NCBI GenBank assembly: GCA_022848805.1 | Contig: JAJISI010000026.1 | Location: 1-12,479 of the forward strand | Direction: 5' to 3' | DNA: 12,479 nucleotides | Origin: Thermoplasmatota archaeon | GTDB taxonomy: Archaea > Thermoplasmatota > Thermoplasmata > UBA10834 | In this document: in pieces, positions 11,900-12,479 of the stretch | How positions within the stretch are numbered: position 1 is the first letter of the stretch | Layout of the letters: each line of letters begins with the position of its first letter | Made by a program: the position numbers and the translations under genes | The notes under the pieces: generated by a model | The model's input: only the letters and a program-made list of their open reading frames with translations | Told to the model about the DNA's origin: nothing | Databases searched by the model: none

Positions 11900-12479
11900 A
11901 TGATACCAGAGACCAGAGATAAACCGAACACCGAAGAGGTTCTCTCCCTCCTCCATCCCATCGTCTCAGAGTGGTTCAGAGATAAGTTCAGGGCCGTGAC
12001 CGAGGCCCAGTCGATGGCCGTGCCAGTCATTCATCGCAGGGAGAGCGTGCTGGTCTCCTCGCCCACAGGTTCAGGTAAGACGCTCACCGCATTCCTGTCG
12101 ATCATCAATGAGCTGACCCTGCTGGCCGCCAGAGGTGAGTTGGAGGACAGGATCTACGCGGTGTACGTATCTCCTCTGAAGGCGCTGGCGAACGATATCA
12201 ACGAGAACCTCATAACGCCGCTGAAGGAGATATCGGACAGGTTCGAGTCGCACGGAATGAAAGCGCCGGGGATCCGGGTCGCCGTCAGGACGGGGGACAC
12301 GCTCCCCAGCGAGAGGCAGAAGCACGCCAGAACCCCTCCGCACATATTCATCACCACACCGGAATCCCTATCGCTCGTCCTATCTACGCCAGTCTTCAGG
12401 AAACGGTTCGAGGACGTGCATTACGTCATCGTGGACGAGGTTCACGAGATATGCGATTCCAAGCGCGGGGTCGCTTTAT
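11900..12479 (+). CDS. lhr: Lhr-type superfamily 2 helicase, 3' end cut by window edge
   Basis: 193 codons are visible and the frame is open to the end of the window. The order is that of an Lhr (large helicase-related) protein. First comes a Q-like region, LHPIVSEWFRDKF followed by TEAQ. Motif I is SSPTGSGKT with Lys60, and motif Ia is YVSPLKALANDI. Then come RTGDT and TTPESLSLVL, and motif II is VDEVHE with Asp179. The YVSPLKAL-NDI signature and TTPESL separate it from Hel308 and from generic DEAD-box proteins. Lhr proteins are 3'-5' DNA/RNA-translocating helicases with roles in DNA repair; full-length archaeal forms are about 850-950 residues, so roughly four fifths lie beyond the window. 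I chose the ATG at 11900; an in-frame TTG at 11885 with GGAG upstream (11876-11879) is an alternative. It is divergent from the surface-protein gene. Confidence 0.88.
   Translation, partial: MIPETRDKPNTEEVLSLLHPIVSEWFRDKFRAVTEAQSMAVPVIHRRESVLVSSPTGSGKTLTAFLSIINELTLLAARGELEDRIYAVYVSPLKALANDINENLITPLKEISDRFESHGMKAPGIRVAVRTGDTLPSERQKHARTPPHIFITTPESLSLVLSTPVFRKRFEDVHYVIVDEVHEICDSKRGVAL

Noticed and set aside
1..12479. CRISPR array, tRNA/rRNA genes, insertion sequences, integrase or attachment sites
   Set aside because: Reading both strands by eye, I found no regularly spaced direct repeats, no cloverleaf with a T-arm TTCGA motif in context, no transposase and no flanking terminal repeats. A tRNA scan and repeat search would settle it.

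Overview
The window is archaeal chromosomal DNA, most likely from a euryarchaeote of the Thermoplasmatota/Methanomassiliicoccales side; the exact lineage is inference. The evidence is an archaeal MCM helicase, NMD3 with a DUF424 neighbour, Tsr3, archaeal type IV pilins with the VSPVIAT motif, KaiC/RAD55-like ATPases, an Lhr-type helicase, TATA-type promoters and GAGG-type ribosome binding sites. Base composition is fairly GC-rich by eye, which produces many long antisense shadow ORFs. I see no rRNA, tRNA, CRISPR array, insertion sequence, integrase or intein.

Layout. (1) 1-2028, + strand: three tightly packed KaiC-like RecA-fold genes. The first has an intact Walker A, the second has none, and the third has Thr where the Walker A Lys should be. 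A GC-rich hairpin followed by T4 closes this operon. (2) 2029-2298: an intergenic region with the terminator, a distal TATA box next to a perfect 8+8 dyad, a strong proximal TATA box, and a leader hairpin abutting the Shine-Dalgarno sequence. (3) 2299-3507: two paralogous type IV pilins of 174 and 175 aa, each with its own promoter and leader hairpin. A small winged-helix-like ORF follows the second. (4) 3774-4208, - strand: an RDD-family membrane protein that overlaps the small ORF tail to tail. (5) 4425-8523, + strand: tsr3, mcm, DUF424 and nmd3. The last three are translationally packed, joining ribosome biogenesis to the replicative helicase. (6) 8600-10080: the two subunits of a class I Fe-S fumarase. 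(7) 10109-11767, - strand: a secreted, membrane-anchored protein built of carboxypeptidase-regulatory-like modules, with 14 N-glycosylation sequons and an acidic cytoplasmic tail. (8) 11900 to the end: the start of a divergent Lhr-type helicase, cut by the window edge.

Taken together, regions 1-3 and 7 are cell-surface and signalling accessory functions. Regions 5, 6 and 8 are conserved information-processing and central-metabolism genes. The points most worth a second look are the graded loss of the nucleotide-binding loop across the KaiC-like trio, the matching leader hairpins of the two pilins, the EF-hand/dockerin-like loop in both pilins, and the glycosylation-rich surface protein.
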